From assembly GCA_016793465.1 (NCBI GenBank), contig JAEUJW010000064.1, positions 1 to 58,099 of the forward strand: a stretch of DNA of 58,099 bases, written 5' to 3'. This document shows positions 12,985 through 22,530 of the stretch, in pieces. The position numbers were made by a program, and so were the translations under genes. The notes below the pieces were generated by a model. The model saw only the letters and a list, made by a program, of their open reading frames with translations. It was not told where the DNA came from and did no database searches. The DNA is from Myxococcales bacterium (GTDB lineage: Bacteria > Myxococcota > Polyangia > Nannocystales > Nannocystaceae). Within the stretch, counting starts at the first letter, position 1; each line of letters starts with the position of its first letter.

Positions 12985-13746
12985 CTACGCCTGCCCCGAC
13001 TCGGGCCTCTCGAGCAGACCGATCACGAGCTGGGCCGCCGCCGCCTGGGCCAGGCCGAACAGCAGCGGCCCGACCAGCGGCAACATCATGAGCAGCACCC
13101 ACGGCAGCCCGAAGCCGAACATCGCCCCGCGATGCCGCCGCAGCAGCACGCGCTGCCCGGCGTAGTCGACGCCGGCGCGTTCGAAGTACACGTCGAGCAG
13201 CTCCCAGCTCAGCATGCGAGCGGTGAACCAGACCTGCGCGATCGGCCCGAGCACCGCCCCGATCAGCGGCACGCACGAGACCGCGAAGCACAGCAGCGTG
13301 ACCCCCACGAAATAAATCAGCCGGCGGATGCTGCCGACCGTCGACGCGGTGAACCCGGTCCCCGCCGCCTGCGCGAGCGACTCGGCCCGCGCCGGATCCA
13401 CCGCCCGCAGGCCCGCGAAGAACACGCCCTCGGCGAGGAACGGGAACACGATGTTGACCACGAACAGCGCGAGCAGCGGCGCCACCACGGCCGCGAGGAC
13501 CACCGCGCCGAGCCAGGCGATCCACCCGGTCACGCCCGCCAGCCACGCGGGGTCCAGCGCCATCCCGAGCAGCCACATGAACCCGTAGCCCAGCCCGACC
13601 ATCAAGGCGACGCTGACCACCACCAACCCCAGCGCCAACTTGAAGTACGTGCGCCGGACGTCCCCGCTGGCGAGCGCGACCCCCAGCCCGCGAAACGCCA
13701 GCCTCGCGCCCCCCGCCGCCGACACCGTCGATTGGTTCGTGCCCAT
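12985..13746 (-). CDS. EI24/CysZ-like integral membrane protein
   Basis: 253 residues with about six hydrophobic segments: about 36-60 (LALGLVVVSVALMVGLGYGFMW), 68-105, 145-165, 170-185 and 215-240. The order of segments and the motif FTARMLSWELLDVYFERAG resemble EI24 (DUF540) proteins, a family that includes the sulfate transporter CysZ. Transport role here is not shown by context. The ATG at 13746 has TATCGT (13755-13760) 8 nt upstream. Confidence 0.8.
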   Translation of the reverse strand: MGTNQSTVSAAGGARLAFRGLGVALASGDVRRTYFKLALGLVVVSVALMVGLGYGFMWLLGMALDPAWLAGVTGWIAWLGAVVLAAVVAPLLALFVVNIVFPFLAEGVFFAGLRAVDPARAESLAQAAGTGFTASTVGSIRRLIYFVGVTLLCFAVSCVPLIGAVLGPIAQVWFTARMLSWELLDVYFERAGVDYAGQRVLLRRHRGAMFGFGLPWVLLMMLPLVGPLLFGLAQAAAAQLVIGLLERPESGQA

Positions 13747-13754
13747 CGCGCCGC

Positions 13755-13760
13755 ACGATA
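13755..13760 (-). promoter_or_regulatory. -10 box TATCGT, leaderless type
   Basis: TATCGT on the minus strand, 8 nt before the ATG of the EI24-like gene. Confidence 0.5.
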
Positions 13761-13808
13761 TCCGAGCCGGACCGGACCCGCAGCCCCGTCACCGCCGCGC
13801 GCCCGCGC

Positions 13809-14330
13809 TCAGCTGCTCGCCGCCGCAGGCACCTCGACCGGCGCCTCGATGTTGGCCAGCAGGCGCCGGATCAACCCCTCGACCATCAACGCGCGCTCGC
13901 CCGCGTCGTAGACCCCGTCGTGGTAGCGGGCCTGGATGTCCTCGTACTTCTCGCGCGCGTCGTTGATGAACTGCTTGTACGGCTTGCGGCGGGCCAGCAC
14001 CTCCTTCTGGTGGCTCCAAAAGAAGGAGATCATGGTCGCCACGGTGAAGCCCGTCAGCGCCAGCCCGACCGGTCCGCTGACGATGTACGCCAGCCCGTAG
14101 CGCAACGCGACCACGCCCCCGACCCCGACCGCGAGCTCCCGCAGCCCGCTCTTGCGCATCCGCCCCCACGCCATCGGGATCAGCTCGCCCGACGCCAACA
14201 CCAGCGCCACGAACTCCGGGCGCTTGGCCCCGCGCTCGTACGTGTCCTTGATGACCTGCTGCATGAAGCTGTCGAAGCTCTCGTAGACCTCGGCCGGATA
14301 CGCCGTATGGGTGCTGGGGGACGCTGCCAT
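13809..14330 (-). CDS. hypothetical membrane-associated protein
   Basis: 173 residues from the ATG at 14330. The N-terminal part is polar (YPAEVYESFDSFMQQVIKDTY). A hydrophobic pair follows around residues 70-110 (VGVGGVVALRYGLAYIVSGPVGLALTG and FTVATMISFFW is continuous with it). The C-terminal helix is charged. Family not recognised. The start was chosen because TATGCT (14338-14343) lies 7 nt before it; a longer frame to 14399 has no such signal. It is divergent from the peptidase-MA lipoprotein gene. Confidence 0.65.
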   Translation of the reverse strand: MAASPSTHTAYPAEVYESFDSFMQQVIKDTYERGAKRPEFVALVLASGELIPMAWGRMRKSGLRELAVGVGGVVALRYGLAYIVSGPVGLALTGFTVATMISFFWSHQKEVLARRKPYKQFINDAREKYEDIQARYHDGVYDAGERALMVEGLIRRLLANIEAPVEVPAAASS

Positions 14331-14337
14331 ACCGGCC

Positions 14338-14343
14338 AGCATA
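14338..14343 (-). promoter_or_regulatory. -10 box TATGCT, leaderless type
   Basis: TATGCT on the minus strand, 7 nt before the ATG at 14330. Confidence 0.5.
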
Positions 14344-14397
14344 GCAGCGCCTCCGGCGTTTGACAGAAACGAGGGCGGCTCGCAAAATTCGGCCCCC

Positions 14398-17259
14398 ATG
14401 CATCACGGCCTCCGGCCTGAACGGACCCGCCAGTCCGTGCGCTTGCTCGCAGCCCTCGCCCTCGCCCTGGCCTGTCAGACCAAGCCCCCCGCGACCTCCA
14501 CCACGCCTCCGGAGATCTCCGCGCAAACATCGGAGCAGGACGCCCCCGCCATCGCGGTCCCCGACGACGATGACGCGCCCGGCGAACCCGAGGCCAAACC
14601 CCCCGCCCGCCGACCCCCGCCCGCCGACGTCGCGTCCACCGCCGCCGCCCTCGACGCCCTCGGCCACTCCAACCCCGAGGGCGCCGCCGCCTTCCTGAAG
14701 AAGGAGGCCCAGCGCGACCCCGCCGACGAGTCCGTCCGCCTCGCCCTCGCCCTCGCCCTCGTCACCACCGGCGCCTACGACGAGGCCGAGGCCACGCTGT
14801 CTCAAAAGACAGGTAAGAAGCCCCCGTCGAGCGCCGTCGTGCGCACGCACGCCGGGCTCCGCCTGCTCCGCGGCGACGTCGCCGGCGCCGAGGCCATGCT
14901 GACCGCCCGCCTCGCCGCCGACGCGGGCGACCTCGCGGCCCGCGGCGACCTCGTGGCCCTGCGCGCGCTGACCGGCCGCGCCGCGCAGTCGCGCGACCAC
15001 ATCGACGCGCTCTACGACGCCTACGACGCCGGCAAGGCCACCAGCGTCGACGGCCTGATCGCCGTGGCCAGGGCCGCGCGCGCGCGCGGGACCACCGGCG
15101 CCTTCCAGGACGCCAACATGGTCCTCGGCGACGCCGAGCGCCTGGCCGCCGCCGCGTCCGGACCCGAGCCGCAATTCGTGGCGCAGGACCGCGTGCTGCT
15201 GCTGCGCGGCGAGATCTTCCGCGAGAAGTACGCCGCCGCCGAGGCCGCCGCCTCCTACGAGATCGTGCTCCAGCGCGACCCCTGGCAGCCCGACGCGCTC
15301 GCCGGCATGGCCATGACCCACCTCGAGGAGCTCCGCCTCGCCGCCGCCGCCAAGGCCGCCGAGGCCGCCCTCCAGACCAACCCCAGGCACCCCGAGGCCC
15401 ACGGCGTGCTCGCACGCGTCGCCCTCGTCGAGGGCCGCCGCGCCGAGGCCGTCGACCGCGCCAAGAATTCCGTCCTCAAGGTCTCCCCCAAACACCCCGT
15501 CGGCCTCGCCGTGCTCGCCGGCGCGGCCCTCGCCGCCGACGACCTCGCCGCCTTCAACAAGGCCCGCGACGAGGCCATCACCTACGCGCCCACGAGCTTC
15601 TACCTCGCCCTCGCCGACCTCCTGGTCTCGATGCACCTCTACGAGCAGACCGGCGCCGTGCTCGCCGAGGCCGTCAAGCGCGACGAGAACGACGCCTCCC
15701 TGCAGTCCGCCCACGGCCTCAACCTGCTCCGCCTCGGCAAGGAGACCGAGGGCCGCGCCGCCCTCGCCCGCGCCTGGAAGCGCGACCGCTTCAACGAGCG
15801 CACCCGCAACACCCTCGACCTCTACGACCAGCGCATCGACCCCCACTACACCGACGCGACCGACGGCGACCTCCGCCTGCGCCTCCCCAGGGCGGACGCC
15901 GAGCACGTCCAGTCCGACTACCTCGCCCTCATCGCCGCCGCCCGCAAGTCGCTCGACCAGCGCTACGGCATGCACCCCGGCCCCCTGCGCATCGAGGTGT
16001 TCGGCGACCCCCACGACTTCAGCGTGCGCACGATCGGCGTGCCCAGCCTCGGCGCCGTCGGCGTGTGCTTCGGCGACCTGATCACCAGCGTCGGCCCCTA
16101 CGGCGGCACCCACAACTTCCATCAGGTGCTGTGGCACGAGCTCGCCCACGTCTACGCGGTCAAGCTCAGCAAGGGCCGCGTGCCCCGGTGGTTCACCGAA
16201 GGCCTCAGCGAGTGGGAGTCGGAGCTCGCCGACCCGAGCTGGGCCCGCGAGTCCGCCGAGCTGCTCGCCGAGGCCCGCCGCGCCGGCAAGCTGCGCAAGC
16301 TCGGCGAGCTCGACCTCGCGTTCCTCCGCGCCACCAGCTCGATCATGATGGAGGTCGCCTACGCCACCGCCGCCTGGTCGATGCGCTACCTCGGCGAGAC
16401 CTACGGCCTGCCGAAGCTCAGCGAAATTTTAAAGGGCTACGCCACCGGCGCGACCACCGAGGAGCTGTTCCAGAAGCACCTCGGCAAGGACATGCCCACG
16501 GTCGAGCGCGAGTTCGAGGCCTGGATGCTGGCCCGCCTCGACAGGACCATCTCCGGCTGGCACCCCAGCAAGGACAAGCAGGGCGACGAGCGCGACGCCC
16601 TCTTCAAAAAATCGGTCGAGCAGCTGCGCGCCAGGGACTACACCTCCGCCGCCCGCACCCTGCAGCAGCTCATCCAGGGCCGCGGCGACGGCTTCCGCCC
16701 GCGCATGCTGCTCGGCGAGGTGCTGCTGCAGGGCCCGCAGTGGAAGGCCAGCGAGCAGCACTTCAATAAGGCCCGCGAGTTCCAGCGCGAGGCGATCGAG
16801 CCGCTCATCCGCCTCGCCGAGGTCGCCCGCAAGGCCGGCGACGTCGCCGCCGAAAAGCAGCACCTCCGCGACGGCCTGGCGATCGACGCCATGTCCCTCG
16901 ACCCCGCCGCCCGCCTGACGATGCTCTCCGTCATCACCAGGGACGACGCCACCTTAAAATATGCCCTCGACCGCAGCGTGGCGATCGCCCCGCTCCACCC
17001 GCTCACCCTCGCCGCTCAATCATTAAAATCCGCCAGGGCCGGCGACAGACCCCGCGCTCAGGCCCTCTCGAAGCGCGCCCTCGAGGGCATCGACAAGGTC
17101 GAGGGCCGCGGCCCCGCCGACACCCTCGTCGTGCTCGCCCTCGCCGCCGAGGCCGCCGGCGACGCCACCACCGCGAAGATCCTCGCGACCCGCGCGAGCG
17201 CCGAAAAAGACCTGCCCGAGCCCGCCAAGCAGGCCATGAGCCGCATCCTCGGCAAGTAG
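14398..17259 (+). CDS. TPR lipoprotein with peptidase-MA (gluzincin) domain
   Basis: 953 residues. Signal peptide with lipobox LALALAC, then a Pro/Glu/Asp-rich linker (about 25-80) and many TPR units (about 80-480). A zinc peptidase core follows: WHELAHVYAVKLSKG gives HExxH, and WFTEGLSEWE supplies the third ligand Glu and neighbours. More TPR-like repeats fill the C-terminal 350 residues. The metallopeptidase part matches the peptidase MA family. Probably a surface or periplasmic lipoprotein. Palindrome copy 4 encodes LSQKTG between two TPR helices. AT-rich codon runs lie at 16425, 16953 and 17021. Confidence 0.85.
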   Translation: MHHGLRPERTRQSVRLLAALALALACQTKPPATSTTPPEISAQTSEQDAPAIAVPDDDDAPGEPEAKPPARRPPPADVASTAAALDALGHSNPEGAAAFLKKEAQRDPADESVRLALALALVTTGAYDEAEATLSQKTGKKPPSSAVVRTHAGLRLLRGDVAGAEAMLTARLAADAGDLAARGDLVALRALTGRAAQSRDHIDALYDAYDAGKATSVDGLIAVARAARARGTTGAFQDANMVLGDAERLAAAASGPEPQFVAQDRVLLLRGEIFREKYAAAEAAASYEIVLQRDPWQPDALAGMAMTHLEELRLAAAAKAAEAALQTNPRHPEAHGVLARVALVEGRRAEAVDRAKNSVLKVSPKHPVGLAVLAGAALAADDLAAFNKARDEAITYAPTSFYLALADLLVSMHLYEQTGAVLAEAVKRDENDASLQSAHGLNLLRLGKETEGRAALARAWKRDRFNERTRNTLDLYDQRIDPHYTDATDGDLRLRLPRADAEHVQSDYLALIAAARKSLDQRYGMHPGPLRIEVFGDPHDFSVRTIGVPSLGAVGVCFGDLITSVGPYGGTHNFHQVLWHELAHVYAVKLSKGRVPRWFTEGLSEWESELADPSWARESAELLAEARRAGKLRKLGELDLAFLRATSSIMMEVAYATAAWSMRYLGETYGLPKLSEILKGYATGATTEELFQKHLGKDMPTVEREFEAWMLARLDRTISGWHPSKDKQGDERDALFKKSVEQLRARDYTSAARTLQQLIQGRGDGFRPRMLLGEVLLQGPQWKASEQHFNKAREFQREAIEPLIRLAEVARKAGDVAAEKQHLRDGLAIDAMSLDPAARLTMLSVITRDDATLKYALDRSVAIAPLHPLTLAAQSLKSARAGDRPRAQALSKRALEGIDKVEGRGPADTLVVLALAAEAAGDATTAKILATRASAEKDLPEPAKQAMSRILGK
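14797..14812. repeat. dispersed palindrome, copy 4
   Basis: CTGTCT-CAAA-AGACAG, perfect 6-bp arms with a 4-nt spacer and compensating changes (T and A) at the inner pair. In frame in the peptidase-MA gene. Confidence 0.65.
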
Positions 17260-17291
17260 ATCGCCCGCCCCCGCCTCGCGTTCCCCGACCC

Positions 17292-18602
17292 GTGTCCGCC
17301 AGTCTGCTGCTCACCGTCCTGATGGCCCGCGGACACCTCCTGGCCTCGCCCTACCCCGCGACCGCGACCTCGTTCGAACACGACTTCGCCGCCGCGATCG
17401 CCCTCGACGCCGCCGAGTCCCGCCACCCCGCCCCCGACGACACCCCCCAACTCGCCGCCCGCGTCCCCGCCCTACGACGAGCTCTCGCCGACGCCGCCGC
17501 CGCCCGCTTCGACTCCTCCGCCGCCGCCCTCGTCGCCCACGCCGCCGCCCACCCCGACGCCCCCGAGTCCGCCTGGTCCCTGCGCCGCGCCTACACCTAC
17601 TGGCGAGCCCTCGGCCGCGACACCGACGCCGCGTCCACCCTCGCGCTCTACGAGGCCAGGCACGCCGCTCGCGAGCCCCGCACCGCCGCCGAGTTTCACT
17701 GGTCCCGCCGCCTCGAGCTCGCCGGAGAGGCCCGCCGCGCCCACCTCCGCACCTGGCTCGCGCGCCACGCCGACCACGGCCCGCCCGACCTCCGCGTCCT
17801 CGCCGAGGCCGAGCTCGCCGCCGACCTCTGGCGCGCCTCCTGCACCCGCCCGTGGCACGGCCTCTGCGTCACCCACACACGAGCCTGGCGCGAGGCCTGC
17901 CGCGTCGAGCACGTGCCCGTGTTCTCCGTCGTCCCCCGCGACCCCGAGCTCCGCCGCGAAGCCCTGCGCCTCGCCGCCGCCGCCACCCGTCACGCCCGCG
18001 ACCTCGACCTCGCCCGCGTCGCTCCCTGGCGCCGCCCGGCCCTCCGCGCCGCCCTCGGTCAGGCCGCCCTCGTCAGCGCCGACGCCGCCCTCGAGTCGGT
18101 GGTCGCCCTCGAGTTCCCCCTCGACCTCGAGTTCACGGTCGAGGACTACAAGCACAACTCCGGCGTCCCGAAGTGGGAGCGAGAGCACCGCGCCCAGGTC
18201 CGTCGCCTCGCCGTCGACACCGCCCGCTTCACCGCCCACATGAACACCGCCGACCGACGCCTCGACCTCGCCGCGCGCGCCGCCGAGGCCGTCGCCGCCA
18301 CCCGCAGCGCCCCCGCGATCCTCACCGCGATGACCCGCCTCGCCCTCGTCTACGGCGAGGTCCAGGACGAACGAGAGTTCTCCAGGACCAGCAAACCACC
18401 AGCCGGCCGCGACCCCCCGCGGTGGGCCTGCTGCCTGGTCGATCGCCCCTACGGCGCGATCGCCCAGGACCTGCTGCGCACCTGCGCCGACCTCGTCCGC
18501 GAGCACCACGTCACCGCCCCCGACATCACCGCCTGCTTCGAGGGCTTCGGCCACCTGTTCGGCGCCGAGGACCGGCTCACCGAGTTCACCGGCCGCGACT
18601 GA
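17292..18602 (+). CDS. hypothetical alpha-helical protein, probably exported
   Basis: 436 residues from a GTG. The first about 20 residues are hydrophobic (SASLLLTVLMARGHLLASPYP), a possible signal peptide. The rest is Ala/Arg-rich helices of TPR-like character, with CTRPWHGLCVTHTRAWREAC and CCLVDRPYGAI segments. Family not recognised. It follows the peptidase-MA gene by 32 nt on the same strand and may be co-transcribed. Its TGA abuts the stop of the convergent GST gene with no gap. Confidence 0.6.
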   Translation: MSASLLLTVLMARGHLLASPYPATATSFEHDFAAAIALDAAESRHPAPDDTPQLAARVPALRRALADAAAARFDSSAAALVAHAAAHPDAPESAWSLRRAYTYWRALGRDTDAASTLALYEARHAAREPRTAAEFHWSRRLELAGEARRAHLRTWLARHADHGPPDLRVLAEAELAADLWRASCTRPWHGLCVTHTRAWREACRVEHVPVFSVVPRDPELRREALRLAAAATRHARDLDLARVAPWRRPALRAALGQAALVSADAALESVVALEFPLDLEFTVEDYKHNSGVPKWEREHRAQVRRLAVDTARFTAHMNTADRRLDLAARAAEAVAATRSAPAILTAMTRLALVYGEVQDEREFSRTSKPPAGRDPPRWACCLVDRPYGAIAQDLLRTCADLVREHHVTAPDITACFEGFGHLFGAEDRLTEFTGRD

Positions 18603-19244
18603 TCACTCCCGCTGCGCCGCCGCGTACCACTCCTGCATCGCCGGCAACGCCAGCACCGCCTCGCTGTAGGCCGCGCACACGGGATCCAGCGCCACCCCGT
18701 ACGTCTTAAAACGCGTCACCACCGGCGCGTACATGCAGTCGGCGACGGTGAACCCGCCGAACAGCAGCGCCCCGCCCTCACCAAACCTCTCGCGGCACAT
18801 CCGCCACAGCGCCGTGATCCGCTCGATGTCCGCCCGCGCCGCCGCCGACGGCTGCTTCGTCGTCCGCAATGTTAAATTCATCGGCATCTCGCCGCGCAGC
18901 GCCGCGAACCCGCCGTGCATCTCGACCGCCACGCTGCGGCACAGCGCCCGCGCCGTCGCGTCCGCCGGCCACAGCCCCGCCTGCGGGAACCACTCCGCCA
19001 GCGTCTCGCAGATCGCCAGCGACTCCCACAGCACGAGCTCGCCGTCCATCAGCACCGGCACCTTGCCCGTGCCCGAGACCTTCGCGATCTCCGCCTTCGT
19101 CGTCTCGCGGTCGAGCGAGATCTTGCGCTCGCGGAACGGGTACCCCGTGGCCCGCAGCGCCAGCCACGGCCGCAGACTCCATGACGACAGGTTCTTGTCG
19201 CCGATCACGATCTCCAGCTCGGACGCACTCGGTCGCGGTTGCAT
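18603..19244 (-). CDS. glutathione S-transferase family protein
   Basis: 213 residues from the ATG at 19244. The N-terminal thioredoxin-like domain (LEIVIGDKNLSSWSLRPWLALRATGYPF) carries the likely catalytic Ser in SSWSLRPW. The glutathione-site motif is GKVPVLMDGELVLWESLAICETLAEWFP. The helical C-terminal domain has FGGFTVADCMYAPVVTRFKTYG. Soluble detoxification or ligandin-type protein; substrate unknown. Two AT-rich codon patches (ATG AAT TTA ACA TTG; CGT TTT AAG) are embedded. A CAGCAT box lies 7 nt upstream. Confidence 0.9.
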   Translation of the reverse strand: MQPRPSASELEIVIGDKNLSSWSLRPWLALRATGYPFRERKISLDRETTKAEIAKVSGTGKVPVLMDGELVLWESLAICETLAEWFPQAGLWPADATARALCRSVAVEMHGGFAALRGEMPMNLTLRTTKQPSAAARADIERITALWRMCRERFGEGGALLFGGFTVADCMYAPVVTRFKTYGVALDPVCAAYSEAVLALPAMQEWYAAAQRE

Positions 19245-19433
19245 GACCCGCATGCTGCCAGCCCCCGCGCGCCCCCGTCCACCCCACCGCGTCCCCGCCC
19301 GCCGCCGATCGATCACCTCCGACGCGAACTCGCGACCCGCCGAGCTCTCGCTCCTTCACCGCTGCGCCGCGCTCGACCGTTCTCCGCGCCCCGACACGCA
19401 CGCCGCCCGCTTCACCGCCCCGACGCGCTGGGC

Positions 19434-19439
19434 TAGCAT
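19434..19439 (+). promoter_or_regulatory. -10 box TAGCAT, leaderless type
   Basis: TAGCAT 7 nt before the ATG at 19447. Confidence 0.55.
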
Positions 19440-19446
19440 CCCCGCG

Positions 19447-20196
19447 ATGCACCGACTCGCCCTGGCCCTCGGCCTCCTGCTCGCCTGCGGCGACGGTCCA
19501 CCACAGCGTCAGCCGCCGCCCCCGCTGCCCGGCACCACGCCCGCCGCGCCCGCGCCCGCCGCTCCTGCTGCCCCCACGCCCGACACCCCGGCCGCGCGCG
19601 AGCTCACCGAGATCTGCCTGGCCACCGCGACCATCGCCCCCAACCTCCCGCCCAACGACCGCTTCCAGCGCGCCCTGCTCGCCGCCGAGGCGGCGGCTGT
19701 CTCTCCGGACAGCAAGGCCCTCGTCCAGCGCCTGCGCAACCAGGACCTCGGCGAGCAGTCCGCCGAGCTCCGCCGCGCCGTCGCGGCCGCCGGCCTGGCC
19801 GGCTGCGTGCTCGCCGACAACATGGACCTCATCGCCGGCGCCCAGCCCAACGTCCCCGACGCGCGCGCCCTCGTCACCACCTTCGAGGCCCTCGCCACCG
19901 TCTCGCCCGAGTTCACGGACCGCCTGCTCGCCGCCGCCTGCAGCGAGCTGTCCGCGTGCGGTCGCGAGTGCACGCCCGGCCTCGCCGGCTTCGCCGAGGC
20001 CGAGCCCGAACAGCGGGTCCTCGCGCTCATGCGCCAGTGCGCCAGCTTCCGCGCCCAGGCCGGCGGCACCACCGACGCCGCCGCCTTCGCGTGGATCCGG
20101 GCCCGCATCACCGCCTTCGCCGACGCCAGCGCCGGACTCCTCGGCCCCGCCGAGGCCGCCCGCCTCGCCGAGCTGCGCGCGCCCCTCGGGCTCTAG
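19447..20196 (+). CDS. hypothetical lipoprotein
   Basis: 249 residues. Signal peptide with lipobox GLLLAC, a Pro/Ala linker (about 20-50), then an all-helical region with conserved-looking Cys (EICLATATIAP, LAGCVLADNMDL, AAACSELSACGRECTP). Family not recognised. Palindrome copy 5 (19696-19713) encodes AVSPDS. The much longer upstream frame lies opposite the GST gene and is not coding. Next gene starts 35 nt downstream with its own -10 box. Confidence 0.7.
   Translation: MHRLALALGLLLACGDGPPQRQPPPPLPGTTPAAPAPAAPAAPTPDTPAARELTEICLATATIAPNLPPNDRFQRALLAAEAAAVSPDSKALVQRLRNQDLGEQSAELRRAVAAAGLAGCVLADNMDLIAGAQPNVPDARALVTTFEALATVSPEFTDRLLAAACSELSACGRECTPGLAGFAEAEPEQRVLALMRQCASFRAQAGGTTDAAAFAWIRARITAFADASAGLLGPAEAARLAELRAPLGL
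19696..19713. repeat. dispersed palindrome, copy 5 (imperfect)
   Basis: GCTGTC-TCTCCG-GACAGC: 6-bp arms, inner pair T-G. In frame in the 19447 lipoprotein gene. Confidence 0.6.
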
Positions 20197-20215
20197 CCGC
20201 CGCGGACGCGCGTGT

Positions 20216-20221
20216 TATCTT
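20216..20221 (+). promoter_or_regulatory. -10 box TATCTT, leaderless type
   Basis: TATCTT 10 nt before the ATG at 20232. Confidence 0.5.
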
Positions 20222-20231
20222 AGGCCGCCTC

Positions 20232-21155
20232 ATGCCACGCCCGACCGCGCCCCTCTCGCTCTCCCTGGTCCTCGCCCTCGCCGCCTGCCCCGCGGGCGAC
20301 TCCAAGAAGGTCGTCGAGACCAAGAAGACGCCCGACGCCAAGACCGAGCCCGCCGGCGACGCCACCCAGGACCAGAACACCAGCCTCAGCAAGGCCGTCA
20401 CCACCATCGACACCGCCGGCCCCGTCCCCCCCGAGGTCAGCGCCGTGCTGTTCACCGTCGACGGCGCGCTCATCCCCATCGGCTGCTTCATCAAGGGCAA
20501 GAAGCTCGCCAGCGGCAAGGACTGCCTGTCCGTCGTCAAGAAGGACGACGAGGTCTACCTGAAGGCCAAGAGCGTCGAGAAGCTCGACAAGATCGGTGAC
20601 CCCAAGTCCGCCAACTGCGAGGTCGGCGGCGGCGCGGCCACCAGCCTCTCGACCCCCTCCACCGACACCGGCGCGACCTTCGACTACGCCGTCGCCCCCA
20701 AGTCCCTCGCCCGCGTGCTCACCCCCATGCCCGAGGACAGCTGGAGCGACCGCAAGCCCTCGCTCTCGGCCGAGGAGACCGCCGCGCTCGTCGGCCTCTC
20801 CAAGGTCACCGGCGCCCTGACCATCGGCCAGAACGCCTCGCACGACGTCGACGGCGACGGCACCCCCGACAAGATCGTCACCGCCTTCCAGATCGACGCC
20901 AAGGACAGCGAGCGCTACAGCTTCAGCGGCATCTTCCTGCAGCGCGGCAACGCCCCCGGCAAGTGGGCCGTCCTCCTGTCCGACAAGAGCGACGTCAAGA
21001 GCTACACCGTGCGCGCCGCCGTCGACCTCGACGGCGACCGCACCGCCGAGCTGTGGGTCAACTCCGTCGGCACCGACGGCAGCGGCGGCGACGCCCTCTT
21101 CCAGCTGTCCGGCGACACCGCCAAGCCCGTCGGCAAGTTCTCCTGCGGCGGCTGA
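20232..21155 (+). CDS. hypothetical lipoprotein with FG-GAP/VCBS-like Asp motifs
   Basis: 307 residues. Signal peptide and lipobox (VLALAAC), a Lys/Thr/Asp linker, then a domain with two Asp-rich motifs, DVDGDGTPDKIVTAF and DLDGDRTAELWVNSVG, which look like calcium-binding FG-GAP/VCBS blades. Lys content is higher than in neighbours. Cys in CFIKGKKLASGKDC and a final Cys may form disulfides. Function unknown. A hairpin terminator lies 24 nt downstream. Confidence 0.7.
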   Translation: MPRPTAPLSLSLVLALAACPAGDSKKVVETKKTPDAKTEPAGDATQDQNTSLSKAVTTIDTAGPVPPEVSAVLFTVDGALIPIGCFIKGKKLASGKDCLSVVKKDDEVYLKAKSVEKLDKIGDPKSANCEVGGGAATSLSTPSTDTGATFDYAVAPKSLARVLTPMPEDSWSDRKPSLSAEETAALVGLSKVTGALTIGQNASHDVDGDGTPDKIVTAFQIDAKDSERYSFSGIFLQRGNAPGKWAVLLSDKSDVKSYTVRAAVDLDGDRTAELWVNSVGTDGSGGDALFQLSGDTAKPVGKFSCGG

Positions 21156-21178
21156 CCCGTCCGTCCCGCACCGCGAGC

Positions 21179-21213
21179 AGAGGGGCCCACCGCGGCCCCT
21201 CTTCCGCTTTCTC
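21179..21213 (+). terminator. hairpin terminator after 20232 lipoprotein gene
   Basis: AGAGGGGCC (21179-21187) pairs with GGCCCCTCT (21194-21202) across a 6-nt loop. A pyrimidine-rich tail with short T-runs follows. Confidence 0.55.
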
Positions 21214-21330
21214 GCCCCACCCGTCCACCTCTCGCCCCTCGTCCCCCCGCCGCCGCTCGCCTCGCGGCCCGCGCCAGCGCCCCGAGAGAAACTGGCGCCC
21301 CGCCGGCTTTGTCTGCACACTCGCCGCCCC

Positions 21331-22530
21331 GTGCCGACCCGCGCGCACTCGCTGCCCCTCGCCCTGCTCCTCGCCTGCGCCCCCGGCCAGAGCCCGCCGT
21401 CCCCCGCGCCCGAGCCGCCCGCGCCGCCCGCCGCGCCCGCGGCTCCGACGCCCGCACCTGTCCCCGCGGCCAGCGAACCTGTCCCTTCGACCAGCCCCGC
21501 TGCGGCGCCCGCGTCGGCGCCCGCGACGCGCGCCCCGCTCGAGATCACCTTCGCCGGCGACATCATCTTCGGCCGCTACCGCAGCGACAACCTGTTCGAC
21601 CCGATCCCCGGCCCCGGCGACAAGCCCTTCGCGGAGATCGCCGAGCAGCTGCGCGCCGACATCATCGTCGGCAACCTCGAGACCCCGCTGACGCGCGACC
21701 TCCCGATTAAAAGCCCGATCGGCGCCCGCTACCGCTTCGGCGCCTCCAAGGAGATGGCCGCCCACCTCGTCGAGGCCGGCTTCACCGCCGTCAGCCTCGC
21801 CAACAACCACGCATTCGACCTGCGCGCCGCCGGCATGCTCGACTCGCCGGTCATCCTGCGCGAGCTCGGCATCATCCCGCTCGGCGCCTCGCGCACCGAG
21901 GAGCCGACCTTCCGCGTCGAGCTCGTCGAGAAGAACGGCTGGCGCGTCGGCTTCCTCGCCGTCACCACCCGCCGCAACGCCCCGCACTTCGAGGGCACGC
22001 CCGTGCTCCCGTTCCTGCTCACCACCGAGCTCGACGACACCCTCGCCCCCATAATTAAAGCTGCGCGGGCCGAGCACGACCTCGTCATCGTCTACATCCA
22101 CTGGGGCGACGAGTACGCCGACGACCCGGCCGCCGCCCAGCGCAAGTCGGCCAGGGCCCTGATCGACGCCGGCGCCGACCTCGTGGTCGGCCACCACCCG
22201 CACGTCCTCCAGGGCATCGAGCGCCACGGCCCCGGCGCGATCGCCTACTCGATGGGCAACTTCCTGTTCGAGAACACCCAGCCGATCCCCAAGCTCACCG
22301 GGGTCCTGCGCGCCCGCTTCGACGAGCGCCGCTGCCTCGACGCCCTCACCTTCCACCCGGCCTACATCAAACGCACCCCGAGCAAGCACCCCGCGCCCGC
22401 CACCGACGCCATGGGCAAGCAGGTCCGCAAGCGCATGACCGACCTCAGCGCCCGCCTCGGCAGCGAGTTCGAGGCCGCCGGCGAGGACCTGCGCCTGACC
22501 GGCTTCCCGTGCGACAGGCCTGCTCCTTGA
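21331..22530 (+). CDS. CapA-family lipoprotein (metallophosphatase fold)
   Basis: 399 residues from a GTG. Signal peptide with lipobox LLLAC, a Pro/Ala-rich linker (about 15-70), then a CapA/PgsA domain: FAGDIIFGR, VGNLETPLT, SLANNHAFD, YIHWGDEY and VGHHPHVLQGIE, the metal-site motifs of calcineurin-like phosphoesterases. Relatives act in poly-gamma-glutamate capsule synthesis or as phosphatases; no capsule operon is present. The linker carries two degenerate palindromes (21458-21473, 21479-21494) read as PVPAAS and PVPSTS. Confidence 0.88.
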   Translation: MPTRAHSLPLALLLACAPGQSPPSPAPEPPAPPAAPAAPTPAPVPAASEPVPSTSPAAAPASAPATRAPLEITFAGDIIFGRYRSDNLFDPIPGPGDKPFAEIAEQLRADIIVGNLETPLTRDLPIKSPIGARYRFGASKEMAAHLVEAGFTAVSLANNHAFDLRAAGMLDSPVILRELGIIPLGASRTEEPTFRVELVEKNGWRVGFLAVTTRRNAPHFEGTPVLPFLLTTELDDTLAPIIKAARAEHDLVIVYIHWGDEYADDPAAAQRKSARALIDAGADLVVGHHPHVLQGIERHGPGAIAYSMGNFLFENTQPIPKLTGVLRARFDERRCLDALTFHPAYIKRTPSKHPAPATDAMGKQVRKRMTDLSARLGSEFEAAGEDLRLTGFPCDRPAP